Source: Geodermatophilaceae bacterium URHB0062 (GTDB taxonomy: Bacteria > Actinomycetota > Actinomycetes > Mycobacteriales > Geodermatophilaceae). Taken from it: 64,000 nucleotides of DNA. Positions within the stretch are counted from its first letter, which is position 1. Every line of letters starts with the position of its first letter. A program made the translations under genes and the position numbers. The stretch is from assembly GCA_000620185.1 (NCBI GenBank), contig JHVO01000011.1:62001-126000 (forward strand). The letters run 5' to 3'. Below the pieces are notes generated by a model that was given only the letters and a program-made list of their open reading frames with translations, searched no databases and was not told where the DNA came from. Positions 8,200-17,322 of this stretch are shown here, piece after piece.

Positions 8200-8823
8200 T
8201 CAGGCGTCGAAACCGGCGCGGTCGATCTTGCGGTGGAACCGGTCGCCGAGCTTGCCGCCGAGCACCGCCCCGAGCAGCGTCACCAGCAGGATGGCGACCA
8301 GCGTGATGATGCCGGCGGTGGTCAGGGTGCCCTCGTCGACCGGGAACCGGGGGAGGTTCAGCTGCTGCAGCACGTTGTACTGCGACCCCAGGATCGCGCC
8401 GGCCACCGCGAGCACGAGGACGACGACCAGGCCGATGAGCCACACCGCGAAGCCCTGCCGCGCGCCGTCGAAGCGGGCCATGCGGCCGGCGACGTAGCCG
8501 CCCGCGAGGTAGGCCAGGAACAGGACGACGAGCAGCGCGATGCCGCCGCCGATGCCGATCGTCTGCGCCTGGTTCGCGGCCTCGTCGGCCGTGTCGACGT
8601 TGTTCGCGAGGCCGAGGGCCACCCCGGCCGCCGACAGCAGCGCGAGCAGGATGACGGCGAAGCCGTTGGCGGTCAGCCAGCCGAAGAAGGCGGCACCCCA
8701 CTTCACGCCGCCGTAGCGTGCGTGCTGGGCGGCCACGGCGTCGCGTTCGGCGCCGCGCGTGACGGTCGCGCCGTCCGTGGGTCGCACGGGAGCGTTCGGA
8801 TCGTGCTGTACGTGGTCGGCCAT
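8200..8823 (-). CDS. hypothetical four-helix membrane protein, 207 aa
   Basis: A hydrophilic N-terminus of about 40 residues precedes helices AAFFGWLTANGFAVILLALL, GIGGGIALLVVLFLAYLAGG, WLIGLVVVLVLAVAGAILGS and IITLVAILLVTLLGAVLGG. The pattern resembles YrzE/TIGR04086-like membrane proteins but I cannot place it. The ATG at 8823 gives a natural N-terminus; longer upstream frames are rejected. The C-terminus is basic (KLGDRFHRKIDRAGFDA). Confidence 0.7.
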   Translation of the reverse strand: MADHVQHDPNAPVRPTDGATVTRGAERDAVAAQHARYGGVKWGAAFFGWLTANGFAVILLALLSAAGVALGLANNVDTADEAANQAQTIGIGGGIALLVVLFLAYLAGGYVAGRMARFDGARQGFAVWLIGLVVVLVLAVAGAILGSQYNVLQQLNLPRFPVDEGTLTTAGIITLVAILLVTLLGAVLGGKLGDRFHRKIDRAGFDA

Positions 8824-8976
8824 GGGCCCTCCTCCGGGCGAGCGGGCCCCGGCGGGACCCGCGTGCGGTCGCGGCACATGGATGCCCGCTCGGGAATGGG
8901 GCAAAACGGGACGAGGGGCCTGTCGCCCGGACGGGCGACGTGCCTGACCTGCGCAAACGAGGGGGAGGCTCCGCTG

Positions 8977-9387
8977 ATGACGGTGCTGCTGGTGGACGCC
9001 GCGAACGTCGTCGGCAGCCGGCCCGACGGCTGGTGGCGGGACCGGGCCGGAGCCACGGTGCGCCTGCTCGGGCGCCTGGCGCAGCTGCCCGGCCGGCGGG
9101 TGCCGGCGCCGGACGGCGAGTCCGTCGAGTGCGCCGAGGTCGTCGCGGTGGTGGAGGGCAGGGCGCGGGACGTCCCCGCGCCTCACGGGCTGCGGCTCGT
9201 CCGGGCGTCGGGCAGCGGGGACGACGCCCTGGCCGCCACCGCCCGCGCGCTGGCCGACGAGGGGCGGCCGGTGCTGGTCGTGACCGCCGACCGCGGCCTG
9301 CGCGAGCGGCTGCCCGCGGGGACGCCGGTGGCCGGGCCGGGGTGGCTGCTGGAGCGGCTGGATGCGCTCGAGGTCGGTTGTGCATGA
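8977..9387 (+). CDS. NYN/PIN-like domain protein, 136 aa
   Basis: It begins TVLLVDAANVVGSRPDGWW, the first strand of an NYN (PIN-like) nuclease fold with the acidic residue D, continues with an RASGSGDDALAATA helix carrying two acidic residues, and ends with VLVVTADRGLRERL (third acidic site). The metal-binding aspartates of the fold therefore look present, suggesting a small RNA-cleaving enzyme; target unknown. A strong GGGGGAGG ribosome site lies 8 bases before the ATG. Confidence 0.75.
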   Translation: MTVLLVDAANVVGSRPDGWWRDRAGATVRLLGRLAQLPGRRVPAPDGESVECAEVVAVVEGRARDVPAPHGLRLVRASGSGDDALAATARALADEGRPVLVVTADRGLRERLPAGTPVAGPGWLLERLDALEVGCA

Positions 9388-9416
9388 CACTGTGGCGCAC
9401 CGGGTAGCGGGCGACC

Positions 9417-10310
9417 ATGTCACCTTCGTCCGGAGCGCCGGAGACCGTGCTGATCACCGGAGCGTCCAGCGGCATCGGACGCGCTACCGCACACGAGCTC
9501 GCCGGCCGCGGTGCCCGGCTCGTGCTCGTCGCCCGCGGCCGCGAGGCGCTGGAGACGACGGCCGCCGAGGCGCGGGCCGCCGGAGCAGGGGAGGTGCTGG
9601 TGTTCCCGGCCGACGTCACCGACGAGGACGGGTTCCGGACGGCGGTCGACACGGCGCTGGAGCGCTTCGGGCGGCTCGACAGCGTCGTCCACGCCGCCCA
9701 GGTGATGGCCTACGGCACGATCGAGGAACTGCCGCGCGACGTCTTCGAGGCCGTCGTGAACACGGCCCTCCACGGCACGGCCGTCGTGGCCAGGGTGGTG
9801 CTGCCCGTCTTCCGGAAGCAGAAGGCCGGCCACCTGCTGGTCGTGAACTCGCTGCTGGGCTCCGTGGCCACGCCGCTCATGGGCAGCTACGTCGCGGCGA
9901 AGTGGGGCCAGCTGGGCCTGGTGCGGGTGCTCCAGCAGGAGACCCGGGACGTGCCGGGCATCACGGTCTCCGCGGTCCAGCCGGGGGGCGTGGACACCCC
10001 GATCTACTACCAGGCGGCGTCCTGGACCGGCAGCACCGGCCGGCCGCCCCCGCCGGTCTACAGCCCGCAGCGGGTGGCGCGGACGGTGCTCGCGACGGTG
10101 GACCGGCCGCGCCGGGTGGTGCAGGTCGGCTTCCTGAACCCGGTGATCAAGGCCGGCTTCACGCTGTTCCCGGCGGTGTACGACGTCCTGGTCGGCCCCC
10201 TGATGCAGCGCCTGGCGATCGCGAACGACGACGTCCCGCCCACCGAGGGCAACGTCTTCCGGTCGCGGCCCGAGGCCAACGCCACCCGGGGTCGCTGGCA
10301 CGGCATCTGA
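9417..10310 (+). CDS. short-chain dehydrogenase/reductase (SDR), 297 aa
   Basis: Classical SDR: nucleotide loop TGASSGIG (about residues 15-22), VVNSLLGS with the catalytic Ser region, and Y-x3-K as YVAAK (about residue 160). The expected NNAG motif is replaced by VHAAQ. The extended C-terminus is of the YqjQ/ribitol-dehydrogenase-like actinobacterial subgroup. NAD(P)H-dependent oxidoreductase; substrate unknown. Monocistronic, followed by a hairpin. Confidence 0.88.
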   Translation: MSPSSGAPETVLITGASSGIGRATAHELAGRGARLVLVARGREALETTAAEARAAGAGEVLVFPADVTDEDGFRTAVDTALERFGRLDSVVHAAQVMAYGTIEELPRDVFEAVVNTALHGTAVVARVVLPVFRKQKAGHLLVVNSLLGSVATPLMGSYVAAKWGQLGLVRVLQQETRDVPGITVSAVQPGGVDTPIYYQAASWTGSTGRPPPPVYSPQRVARTVLATVDRPRRVVQVGFLNPVIKAGFTLFPAVYDVLVGPLMQRLAIANDDVPPTEGNVFRSRPEANATRGRWHGI

Positions 10311-10329
10311 GTTGCGCGCCCTCGACGTG

Positions 10330-10368
10330 CCGGAGCCCGCCGACCGCGCAGCGGCCGACGGGCTCCGG
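10330..10368. terminator. bidirectional hairpin between convergent genes
   Basis: Arms CCGGAGCCC (10330-10338) and GGGCTCCGG (10360-10368), with extra inner pairs, between the SDR gene and tctA, which converge. No T-run, as usual in very GC-rich genomes. Confidence 0.6.
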
Positions 10369-10387
10369 GGCTCGTCGCGAGGTCAGG

Positions 10388-12013
10388 TCACCAGGCGCCC
10401 GGCTCGTCGCTCCGGTCGACGCGCACCTCGGCGCGCCGCTCGGTGTGCCGCTCCACCGACACCGCGGTGGTCAGACCGGTGTGCTCGTGTGCCTCTTCGA
10501 TCTCGTGCGCGGCCTCGGCCAGCACGCTCTCCGTCGCCCTGCGCGGCAGCAGCCGCCGGACGATCGGCCACGCCAGGAGCAGCGCGACGATCACGAAGAC
10601 CACGATGGACATCGGGTCGAGCAGCCCGCTCACGTGCCCGTTGCTGATCTGCAGCGCCTGGCGCAGCTCCTCCTCGGCGCGGGGGCCGAGGATGACGGCG
10701 ATGATGCACGGCAGGAGCGGCAGCCCGTAGCGCCGCATCATGAAGCCCAGCGCGCCGATGATCAGCAGCAGGAACAGGTCGAAGACGTTGGCGTTCGCCG
10801 CGTACGCCCCGAGGCTGGCGAAGAACAGGATGCCCGCGTAGAGGTACGAGCGGGGGATGCGCAGGAGCTTCGCCCAGATCGGCGCCAGCGGCAGGTTCAG
10901 CACGAGCAGTGCCGTGTTGCCGATGAACAGGCTCGCGATCAGGCCCCAGACGAGGTCCGGGTGGCTCGAGAGCAGCCGGGGACCGGGCTGGATGCCGAAT
11001 CCCTGGATCGCCGCCAGCATGACCGCCGCCGTGGCGGAGGTCGGGATGCCGAGGGTGAGCAGCGGGACCATGCCGCCGGCCGCGGAGGCGTTGTTGGTGG
11101 CCTCCGGCCCCGCGACGCCTTCGATCGCGCCCTTGCCGAACTCCTCGGGGTGCTTGGTCAGCCGCTTCTCGGTGACGTAGGAGAGGAAGGTCGGGATCTC
11201 GGCGCCGCCGGCGGGGATCGCACCGAACGGGAAGCCGATGACGGTGCCCCGCAGCCAGGGCTTCCACGAGCGGCCCCAGTCCGACCTGCTCATCCGCGGG
11301 TTGCCGACGGGGATGACGTCGACCGGACGGCGCCGCAGGTGCGCCGCCGTCCAGAGCGCCTCGCCGACCGCGAACAGGCCCACCGCGACGACGATGATGT
11401 CGATGCCGTCGGCGAGCTCCGGGATGCCGAAGGTGAGCCGCTGCTGGCCGGAGGTCTTGTCGATGCCGATCAGGCCGATCGCGAGGCCGAGGCCGAGGGA
11501 GGCGAGCCCGCGCACCCGGGAGCTGCCCAGGACCGCGGTGACGGCGATGAACGCCAGCACCATGATCGCGAACATGTCGGCGGGCGAGACCTTGATCGCG
11601 AGCTCCGCGACCGTCGGCGCGAGCAGCGCCAGGCCCAGCGTGGCGAGGGTGCCGGCGACGAACGATCCGATCGCCGCGGTGGCCAGCGCCTGTGATGCGC
11701 GGCCGGCGCGGGCCATCTTGCTGCCCTCGAGCGCGGTGATGACCGAGGCGCTCTCGCCGGGGGTGTTGAGCAGGATCGAGGTCGTCGACCCGCCGTACAT
11801 GCCGCCGTAGTAGATGCCGGCGAACATGATCAGCGCGGTGGTGACGTCGAGGCCCCGGGTCAGCGGCAGCAGCAGCGCGACGGTCATCGCCGGGCCGATG
11901 CCGGGCAGGACGCCGATCGCGGTGCCCAGCAGCACGCCCAGGAACGCGAACAGCAGGTTCGTCGGCGTGAGTGCGGTCCCGAAGCCGTCGATCAGGGAGG
12001 ACAGCGCGTCCAT
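10388..12013 (-). CDS. tctA: tripartite tricarboxylate transporter, large permease TctA
   Basis: A 541-aa membrane protein of the TctA family with about 12 helices and the family signatures [18 protein letters not shown] (near residue 33) and a second glycine-rich loop, [19 protein letters not shown]. It carries out sodium- or proton-driven uptake of a tri- or dicarboxylate delivered by TctC. An extra charged tail of about 45 residues follows the last helix. The ATG at 12013 shares one base with the tctB stop (TGATG). Last gene of tctCBA. Confidence 0.93.
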   Translation of the reverse strand: MDALSSLIDGFGTALTPTNLLFAFLGVLLGTAIGVLPGIGPAMTVALLLPLTRGLDVTTALIMFAGIYYGGMYGGSTTSILLNTPGESASVITALEGSKMARAGRASQALATAAIGSFVAGTLATLGLALLAPTVAELAIKVSPADMFAIMVLAFIAVTAVLGSSRVRGLASLGLGLAIGLIGIDKTSGQQRLTFGIPELADGIDIIVVAVGLFAVGEALWTAAHLRRRPVDVIPVGNPRMSRSDWGRSWKPWLRGTVIGFPFGAIPAGGAEIPTFLSYVTEKRLTKHPEEFGKGAIEGVAGPEATNNASAAGGMVPLLTLGIPTSATAAVMLAAIQGFGIQPGPRLLSSHPDLVWGLIASLFIGNTALLVLNLPLAPIWAKLLRIPRSYLYAGILFFASLGAYAANANVFDLFLLLIIGALGFMMRRYGLPLLPCIIAVILGPRAEEELRQALQISNGHVSGLLDPMSIVVFVIVALLLAWPIVRRLLPRRATESVLAEAAHEIEEAHEHTGLTTAVSVERHTERRAEVRVDRSDEPGAW

Positions 12014-12534
12014 CAGAGGATCCCCTCCAGGATGCCCGGGGGCATCACGATGCCGAGACCGAGCGCGAAGACGTACCAGGTGCCGATGGACAGGACGAAC
12101 GCGATGACCGCGTCGCGGACCCAGTGCCGGCTGCCGAGGGCGAAGGCCGCTCCCCAGAAGAGGATCGCGCCGGAGAACACCCACCCCAGCGGCTCGATGA
12201 GCAGCGCGTTCGCGATGAACGCGACGGCCAGCATGAGAACCGTGCGCCAGTCGGTGCCGCCGCCGAGCTCGATGTCCTCGCCGCCCTCGGGCTCGCCCCG
12301 GCCGCCGCGGGCGACGTCGATGGCGAGGAACACGGCGGTGACGATCAGGAGGATGGCGACGACGATCGGGACGGCGGCCGGGCCCACGGGGCCGCGGGAG
12401 ATCCGGCTCTCGGGCAGCAGGAGCGCCGAGACGAGGACGAGGAGGCCGACCGCCCCGAGGAACAGGGCCACTCCGAACTCGGAGCGGCCCTGCTCCCGGG
12501 TGCCGCCTCCGGACGAGGAGGCGGCGGTGCTCAT
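12013..12534 (-). CDS. tctB: tripartite tricarboxylate transporter, small permease TctB
   Basis: A 173-aa protein with four transmembrane helices, the plan of TctB. A short polar N-terminus ([19 protein letters not shown]) precedes helix 1. The start overlaps the tctC stop as ATGA. It forms the membrane complex with TctA. Confidence 0.88.
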   Translation of the reverse strand: MSTAASSSGGGTREQGRSEFGVALFLGAVGLLVLVSALLLPESRISRGPVGPAAVPIVVAILLIVTAVFLAIDVARGGRGEPEGGEDIELGGGTDWRTVLMLAVAFIANALLIEPLGWVFSGAILFWGAAFALGSRHWVRDAVIAFVLSIGTWYVFALGLGIVMPPGILEGIL

Positions 12535-13538
12535 GCCAGGCCCAGCTCGCCCATGACGCCCTCGACGCTCTTGCTCTGCTCGTCGAGGAAGCTCTTGAAC
12601 TCGTCGCCGGTCACGAAGGCGTCGGTCCAGCCCTGGGTCTCCAGGACCTTCTTCCACGCATCGCTGTCGTGCATCTTCGTCACGGCGTCGACCAGGCGCT
12701 GGGTCTCCTCGTCGGAGAGGCCGGGAGGTGCCACGATGCCGCGCCAGTTGGTGAAGGTCAGGTCCACGCCGGCGTCCTTCAGCGTCGGTGCGTCGACGCC
12801 CTCGATGGCCTTGTCGCCGGTGACCGCGAGGACGCGGACGTCGCCGGCGGCAGCCGACTCGCTGACCTCGCTGATGCCGGTCGCCGCGAACTTCACGTCG
12901 CCGCCGAGGATGCCGGCCAGCAGCTCGCCGCCGCCGTCGTAGGGCACGTAGTTGACGTCGGTCGGCTTCACGCCGACCTCCTGGGCCAGGAGCATGGGGG
13001 TCAGGTGGTCCGGGCCGCCCGGGTTGGAGGCGCCGCCGACCGGCGTGTTGTTCGGGTCGGCCTTCCACGCGGTGACCAGGTCGTCGAGCGTCTTGTAGGG
13101 GGAATCGCCCGGGACGACGATCGCCTCGGACTCCTCAATCAGCTTGGCGATCGGGGTGGTCTGGTCGAGGGTCGCCGCGGACTGGTTGCTGAACTGGGCG
13201 CCCACGACGCCGAGGCCCATCTGCATGAGCATCTCGGCGTTGCCCTTCTCGTTCACCAGCCGCTGCAGGCCGACGGTGCCGCCGGCGCCCTCGAGGTTGA
13301 ACACCTCGACGCTGTCGGCCAGCTTCTCGTCGTCCATCACCTGGGCCCAGGCCCGCGCCGTGACGTCGTAGCCGCTGCCGGGCGAGTTCGGGACCATGAC
13401 CCGCAGGCCGCTGATCGGGCCGCTCTCGGTCTCCCCGCCACTGGCGGAGTTGTCCTTGGCAGTGGTGCCGCAGCCGGTGAGCACGAGCCCGGCGGCGACG
13501 GCGCCGACGGTGAGCTTCCGCAGGGAAGCAGTGCGCAT
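12531..13538 (-). CDS. tctC: tricarboxylate-binding lipoprotein TctC
   Basis: 335 aa, with lipobox LTGC (Cys 23), so anchored on the outer face of the membrane. TctC/Bug fold: [19 protein letters not shown] at the first ligand loop and the ASNPGGPDH segment of the second loop. It binds a carboxylate (citrate in characterised systems) and hands it to TctAB. First gene of the operon, divergent from the CitAB-type two-component genes; the shared 181-base gap holds the likely control site at 13630-13643. Confidence 0.92.
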   Translation of the reverse strand: MRTASLRKLTVGAVAAGLVLTGCGTTAKDNSASGGETESGPISGLRVMVPNSPGSGYDVTARAWAQVMDDEKLADSVEVFNLEGAGGTVGLQRLVNEKGNAEMLMQMGLGVVGAQFSNQSAATLDQTTPIAKLIEESEAIVVPGDSPYKTLDDLVTAWKADPNNTPVGGASNPGGPDHLTPMLLAQEVGVKPTDVNYVPYDGGGELLAGILGGDVKFAATGISEVSESAAAGDVRVLAVTGDKAIEGVDAPTLKDAGVDLTFTNWRGIVAPPGLSDEETQRLVDAVTKMHDSDAWKKVLETQGWTDAFVTGDEFKSFLDEQSKSVEGVMGELGLA

Positions 13539-13629
13539 CTTGTCCTCCTGTGTGTCCGGTGGATGACCACCGCGTGAAGGCGACGATGGGTGACCGCTGT
13601 CGGCGTGTCACGCTTGAGTGCGCAATGAG

Positions 13630-13643
13630 CTTTGTGGTCGTTG
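13630..13643 (+). promoter_or_regulatory. candidate response-regulator site, copy 1
   Basis: CTTTGTGGTCGTTG lies in the divergent gap between tctC and the histidine kinase. Its exact 14-base reverse complement is at 16023-16036, just after the response-regulator gene. It is one of the few AT-containing stretches here. Binding by the adjacent CitB-type regulator is inferred. Confidence 0.5.
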
Positions 13644-13719
13644 TGTCCACGGTCCCACGCGGAGCGACACGCCTGGTGAACTGGGCGGTCTCCGTGAACC
13701 ACGACGTCAGGAGGAGCGG

Positions 13720-15327
13720 ATGACCCGGCGGCTGTCGCTGGCCGGCCAGCTGCTCGCGCTGCAGGTGGTCATCATCTGCGTCGTCCTGGTGGGCGTGGCG
13801 GCCGTGACCGTGGCGCAGACCATCCAGGGCTCGCACGAGAGCGAGGGGCGGCGCGCCCGCGCCGCCGGGGAGACCCTCGCGAACGCGAAGGCCACGCGGG
13901 ACGAGTTCGAGGACGGCGGCCTGCGCTACCTGCAGATCGCGGCGCGGGGCACCAAGAGCGCCTTCGAGGCCGATGCCGTGCTCATCGCCGACGGAGAGCA
14001 CAGGGTCCTCGCCAGCACGGACACCGAACAGATCGACACCCTTTTCCCCGTCGGCGACAGCCCGGTGCTCTCCGGGCGGTCGTGGTCGGGGGATCGCCTC
14101 TACGAGGGCCGGCCGGCGGCCGTGGCGATGGTGCCGATCCTGGCGCTCAACGGCGACACGATCGGCTTCGTGGTCGTGCAGCGGCTCTATCCCTCGGTCG
14201 GTGACGCGCTCGCCGGTGCGGCGCCGAACCTGCTGACCTACCTCGGGCTGGCCAGCATCATCGGCATCGTCGGCTCGCTGCTGGTGGCGCGGCGGGTGAA
14301 GCGCCAGACCCTCGGCATGGAGCCGCCCGAGATCGCGGGGCTCGTCGAGCACCGCGACGCGATGCTGCACGGCATCCGCGAGGGCGTCGTCGGCCTGGAC
14401 CTGCGGGGCCGCGTGACGCTGATCAACGACGAGGCGATCCGCCTGCTGCGCATCCCCGGCGACGCGCTGGGCCGGACGCTGGACGAGCTGGGCGTGGGGG
14501 AGGACATGCGCGACGCGCTGCTGACCGAGACCGTCGAGCGCGACCGCCCCGTGGCCAGTGCCGGGCGGGTCCTCGTGGTCAACCGGCTGCCGATCGCCAG
14601 CCGGGGCCGGCCGATCGGCTCCGTCACGACCCTGCGCGACCGCACCGAGCTGCTCGAACTGCGGCGGGAGCTCGACCTCACCAAGCACGTCACCGACACA
14701 CTGCGCGCCCAGGCCCACGAGTTCAGCAACCGGCTGCACACCATCGCCGGGCTGATCGAGCTCGGCGAGGCCGACGAGGCCGTGCGGTTCGTGCACCGGG
14801 TGAGCGTGGGCCGCTCGGAGCTCACCGAGGCGGTCACCGCCGCCGTCCGCGATCCGTCGATCGCCGCCCTGCTGATCGCCAAGGCGAGCCAGGCCGACGA
14901 GCTCGGCGTCGAGCTCCGGATCTCGCCGGACGCCTCCCTCCCCGCGCTGGACGACGAACTGTCCACCGACGTCGCCACCGTCGTCGGCAACCTGGTCGAC
15001 AACGCCCTCGACGCCGCTGCGACGGCGCCGGAGCGGTGGGTCGAGGTCGCCCTGGGCGTCGTCGACGGGGAGGTCGACATCGTCGTCCGCGACTCGGGCC
15101 CCGGCGTTCCGCGGGGCATGGAGCGGGAGGTGTTCCGGCGGGGCATGTCCACGAAGGCCGAGGCCGAGCGGTCCACCTGCGGGGGCCATGCGGGGGAGCG
15201 CGGCATCGGGCTGTCCCTGGTGCACCTGGTCTGCACCCGCCGCGGGGGGAGCGTCACCGCCACCTCCGTGGGTGGCTCCACGTTCGCCGCCCGCCTGCCC
15301 GTCGACCCGGCGCTGGTGCGGTCGTGA
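13720..15327 (+). CDS. citA: CitA/DcuS-type sensor histidine kinase
   Basis: 535 aa. Transmembrane helix 1 (about 10-32), extracytoplasmic sensor (about 33-170), helix 2 (about 171-190), cytoplasmic PAS (about 210-310), then the CitA/DcuS H-box HEFSNRLHTIAGLIELG with phospho-acceptor His 333, N-box NLVDNALDAA and ATP loops DSGPGVP and GIGLSLVH. The ATG at 13720 has an AGGAGGAG ribosome site; a longer upstream frame would consume the promoter region. Family members sense citrate or C4-dicarboxylates; next to tctCBA it likely senses the transported acid. Confidence 0.92.
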   Translation: MTRRLSLAGQLLALQVVIICVVLVGVAAVTVAQTIQGSHESEGRRARAAGETLANAKATRDEFEDGGLRYLQIAARGTKSAFEADAVLIADGEHRVLASTDTEQIDTLFPVGDSPVLSGRSWSGDRLYEGRPAAVAMVPILALNGDTIGFVVVQRLYPSVGDALAGAAPNLLTYLGLASIIGIVGSLLVARRVKRQTLGMEPPEIAGLVEHRDAMLHGIREGVVGLDLRGRVTLINDEAIRLLRIPGDALGRTLDELGVGEDMRDALLTETVERDRPVASAGRVLVVNRLPIASRGRPIGSVTTLRDRTELLELRRELDLTKHVTDTLRAQAHEFSNRLHTIAGLIELGEADEAVRFVHRVSVGRSELTEAVTAAVRDPSIAALLIAKASQADELGVELRISPDASLPALDDELSTDVATVVGNLVDNALDAAATAPERWVEVALGVVDGEVDIVVRDSGPGVPRGMEREVFRRGMSTKAEAERSTCGGHAGERGIGLSLVHLVCTRRGGSVTATSVGGSTFAARLPVDPALVRS

Positions 15328-16019
15328 CCGGCGTCTTCATCGTCGACGACGACTTCATGGTGGCGAAGGTCCACAGCGGCTTCGTCGCCGCCGTCGAGGG
15401 CTTCGAGGTCGTCGGCACCGCATCGACCGGTGGCCAGGCCCTCCGGGACATCGAGCGGCTCCGGCCCGACCTCGTGCTCCTCGACGTCTACCTCCCCGAC
15501 ATGACCGGTCTGGAGGTGCTGCGCCGGCTGCGGGCCGCCGGGTCGCCGTCCGACGTCATCGTGATCAGCGCGGCGCGGGACGTCGACTTCATCCGCAGCG
15601 CCCAGCACGGCGGGGTGCTGCACTACCTGGTCAAGCCGTTCGACCGGCGGACGTTCGAGGACCGGCTGCGCGACTACGCCCGCCTCCGCGGTTCGCTCGA
15701 GGAGCTCGAGGAGGTCGACCAGGGCGACGTCGACCGCTTCTTCGGCGGCGTCGTCGGATCCGCGGCGGCGGCTCCGGTCACGCCCAAGGGGATCAGTCCC
15801 GAGACGCTGGAGCTGGTCCGGGGCGCGCTCGCCGACGCCGGCGCCGACGGGCTGTCGGCCACGGAGTGCAGCGAGCGCACCGGCCTGGCGCGGGTGAGCG
15901 CGCGGCGCTACCTCGAGCAGCTGGTGGCCGACCAGCAGGCCGACGTCCGGCAGCGGTACGGCACGGCCGGGCGGCCCGAGCGCCGCTTCACCCTCCGGGC
16001 GGGCCGCCGACCGGGCTGA
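15324..16019 (+). CDS. citB: CitB/DcuR-type response regulator
   Basis: 231 aa. The receiver domain has acidic DDD near residue 9, phospho-acceptor Asp 54 (LLDVYLPDM) and Lys in VKPF. A linker leads to a C-terminal helix-turn-helix (GLSATECSERTGLARVSARR) as in CitB/DcuR rather than a LuxR domain. The GTG overlaps the kinase stop (GTGA), so the pair is coupled. In Corynebacterium glutamicum the CitAB pair activates tctCBA for citrate uptake; the same role is inferred. Confidence 0.92.
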   Translation: MTGVFIVDDDFMVAKVHSGFVAAVEGFEVVGTASTGGQALRDIERLRPDLVLLDVYLPDMTGLEVLRRLRAAGSPSDVIVISAARDVDFIRSAQHGGVLHYLVKPFDRRTFEDRLRDYARLRGSLEELEEVDQGDVDRFFGGVVGSAAAAPVTPKGISPETLELVRGALADAGADGLSATECSERTGLARVSARRYLEQLVADQQADVRQRYGTAGRPERRFTLRAGRRPG

Positions 16020-16022
16020 ACG

Positions 16023-16036
16023 CAACGACCACAAAG
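16023..16036 (-). promoter_or_regulatory. candidate response-regulator site, copy 2
   Basis: The exact reverse complement of the 14 bases at 13630-13643. It lies 3 bases after the citB-type stop and 54 bases before the universal stress gene, so it could bring that gene under the same regulator. Confidence 0.5.
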
Positions 16037-16089
16037 ATCCTTAGCAGCGAAATGCTGACGACGTCCGGGCGGTCCGGGAAGCTGCCCCC

Positions 16090-16485
16090 ATGACCATCGT
16101 CGTGGGCTTCGTCCCCACCCCCGAGGGCGAGGCGGCGCTGTCGGCCGCGATCACCGAGGCCCAGCGCCGCGAGGAGCCCCTGCACATCGTCAACAGCTCG
16201 CGCGGCGACTCGCTGTCGGACAGCAGGTTCGCGTCCGAGCCGGCGATGGACCAGGTGCGCGCCCGCCTGCAGGAGGCGGGCGTCGTCTTCGAGATCGAGC
16301 AGCTCGTGCGGGGCAACGAGGCGTCGGAGGAGCTCGTCGAGGCGGCCGACCGGGTGAAGGCCAGCCTGCTGGTCATCGGGATCCGCCGCCGGAGCCCCAC
16401 GGGCAAGCTGATCACCGGCAGCCAGGCGCAGCGCGTCCTGCTCGACGCCAACTGCCCCGTATTGGCGGTCAAGGCCTCGTACTGA
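16090..16485 (+). CDS. universal stress protein, UspA family, single domain
   Basis: 131 aa, one Usp domain. It begins IVVGFVPTPEGEAAL and ends LITGSQAQRVLLDANCPVLAVK; the G-2x-G-9x-G(S/T) ATP loop is only partly conserved (GIRRRSPTGKLITGS), so nucleotide binding is uncertain. Stand-alone Usp genes beside tct or TRAP transporter genes are common. It may be controlled through the site at 16023-16036. Confidence 0.88.
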   Translation: MTIVVGFVPTPEGEAALSAAITEAQRREEPLHIVNSSRGDSLSDSRFASEPAMDQVRARLQEAGVVFEIEQLVRGNEASEELVEAADRVKASLLVIGIRRRSPTGKLITGSQAQRVLLDANCPVLAVKASY

Positions 16486-16590
16486 AAGGACCTCCTGCCC
16501 CCACCGGAGAAGGACCCCGTCCTCCCCACCCTTCGCAAGCTCAGGATGGGACCCGGGACGGGGCCGGCGGTGGGACCCTGCAGGGGGCCG

Positions 16591-16622
16591 CGTCCGGCAC
16601 GTGTGGCCACGAGTGCCGGACG
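16591..16622. terminator. bidirectional hairpin between usp and the GntR gene
   Basis: A 10-bp perfect stem, CGTCCGGCAC (16591-16600) with GTGCCGGACG (16613-16622), 12-base loop, in the gap between two convergent genes. The preceding 100 bases contain no recognisable coding sequence. Confidence 0.65.
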
Positions 16623-16626
16623 GGGA

Positions 16627-17322
16627 TCAGCCGAGCAGGTCGAGGGCTTCGCCGGGCCCCTGCGCGAGGTTGCGGAAGATCGTCCGCACGCTCTCGGCCA
16701 GGTGCCCGGCGATGAGGGACGCCGCCGCATCGGCGTCGCCGGTGAGCAGCGCGTCGCAGATCTCGAGGTGCTCGGTGACGGAGACGTCGGTGCGCTGCGG
16801 GTCGAGGTGCGAGAGGTTGCGCAGCCGCGCGGTGTGCGGCCGCAGCTCGGCGATGGTCCGCCGCAGGTGCTCGTTGCGCGTGGCGTGGATGATCGCCCAG
16901 TCGAACCGGTCGGCCACCTCGTAGAAGGCGCGGGACCGTGCCTGCGACGGCACGCGCCGCTGGATGCGGGTGAACTCGGTGCGCATCGACGTGAAGGTGC
17001 GACGGACCTCGGGATCGGCCGCCGCGGTCTCGGTCGCCTGGCGGATGGCCACGGGCTCGAGCAGCTGCCGGAACTCGAACAGGTCGCGCACGCTCTGGGC
17101 GGACACCCGGGAGACGCGCGCGCCCAGCCGGGGCGTCAGGTCGACGAGCCCCTCGGCGGCCAGCCGGCGCAGGGCCTCGCGCACCGGCGTGCGGGACGCG
17201 CCCGTGCGCTCCACCAGCGACAGCTCGGACAGCGACGTGCCGGGCGCCAGCTCGCCGAGCTCGATCTCCTCCTTGAGCTGGGCGTGCACCTGGTCGGCCT
17301 TGCTGGGCCCCGGATCGGTCAC
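16627..17322 (-). CDS. GntR family transcriptional regulator (FCD domain)
   Basis: 231 aa. N-terminal winged helix (SLVERTGASRTPVREALRRL is the recognition helix) and an all-helical FCD effector domain with the metal-ligand His pattern (D-x3-H in FDWAIIHATRN and late histidines HLEICD, AGHLAES). FadR-subfamily regulators respond to organic acids. The GTG overlaps the Ldh2-type gene stop (GTGA). The tandem palindromes at 18412-18433 are its likely operator, controlling both divergent transcripts. Confidence 0.9.
   Translation of the reverse strand: MTDPGPSKADQVHAQLKEEIELGELAPGTSLSELSLVERTGASRTPVREALRRLAAEGLVDLTPRLGARVSRVSAQSVRDLFEFRQLLEPVAIRQATETAAADPEVRRTFTSMRTEFTRIQRRVPSQARSRAFYEVADRFDWAIIHATRNEHLRRTIAELRPHTARLRNLSHLDPQRTDVSVTEHLEICDALLTGDADAAASLIAGHLAESVRTIFRNLAQGPGEALDLLG

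Noticed and set aside
9362-11695. Open frame of 777 codons on the plus strand
   Set aside because: It runs across the SDR gene in another frame and antisense to tctA; composition is Arg/Gly/Asp-rich with no domain.
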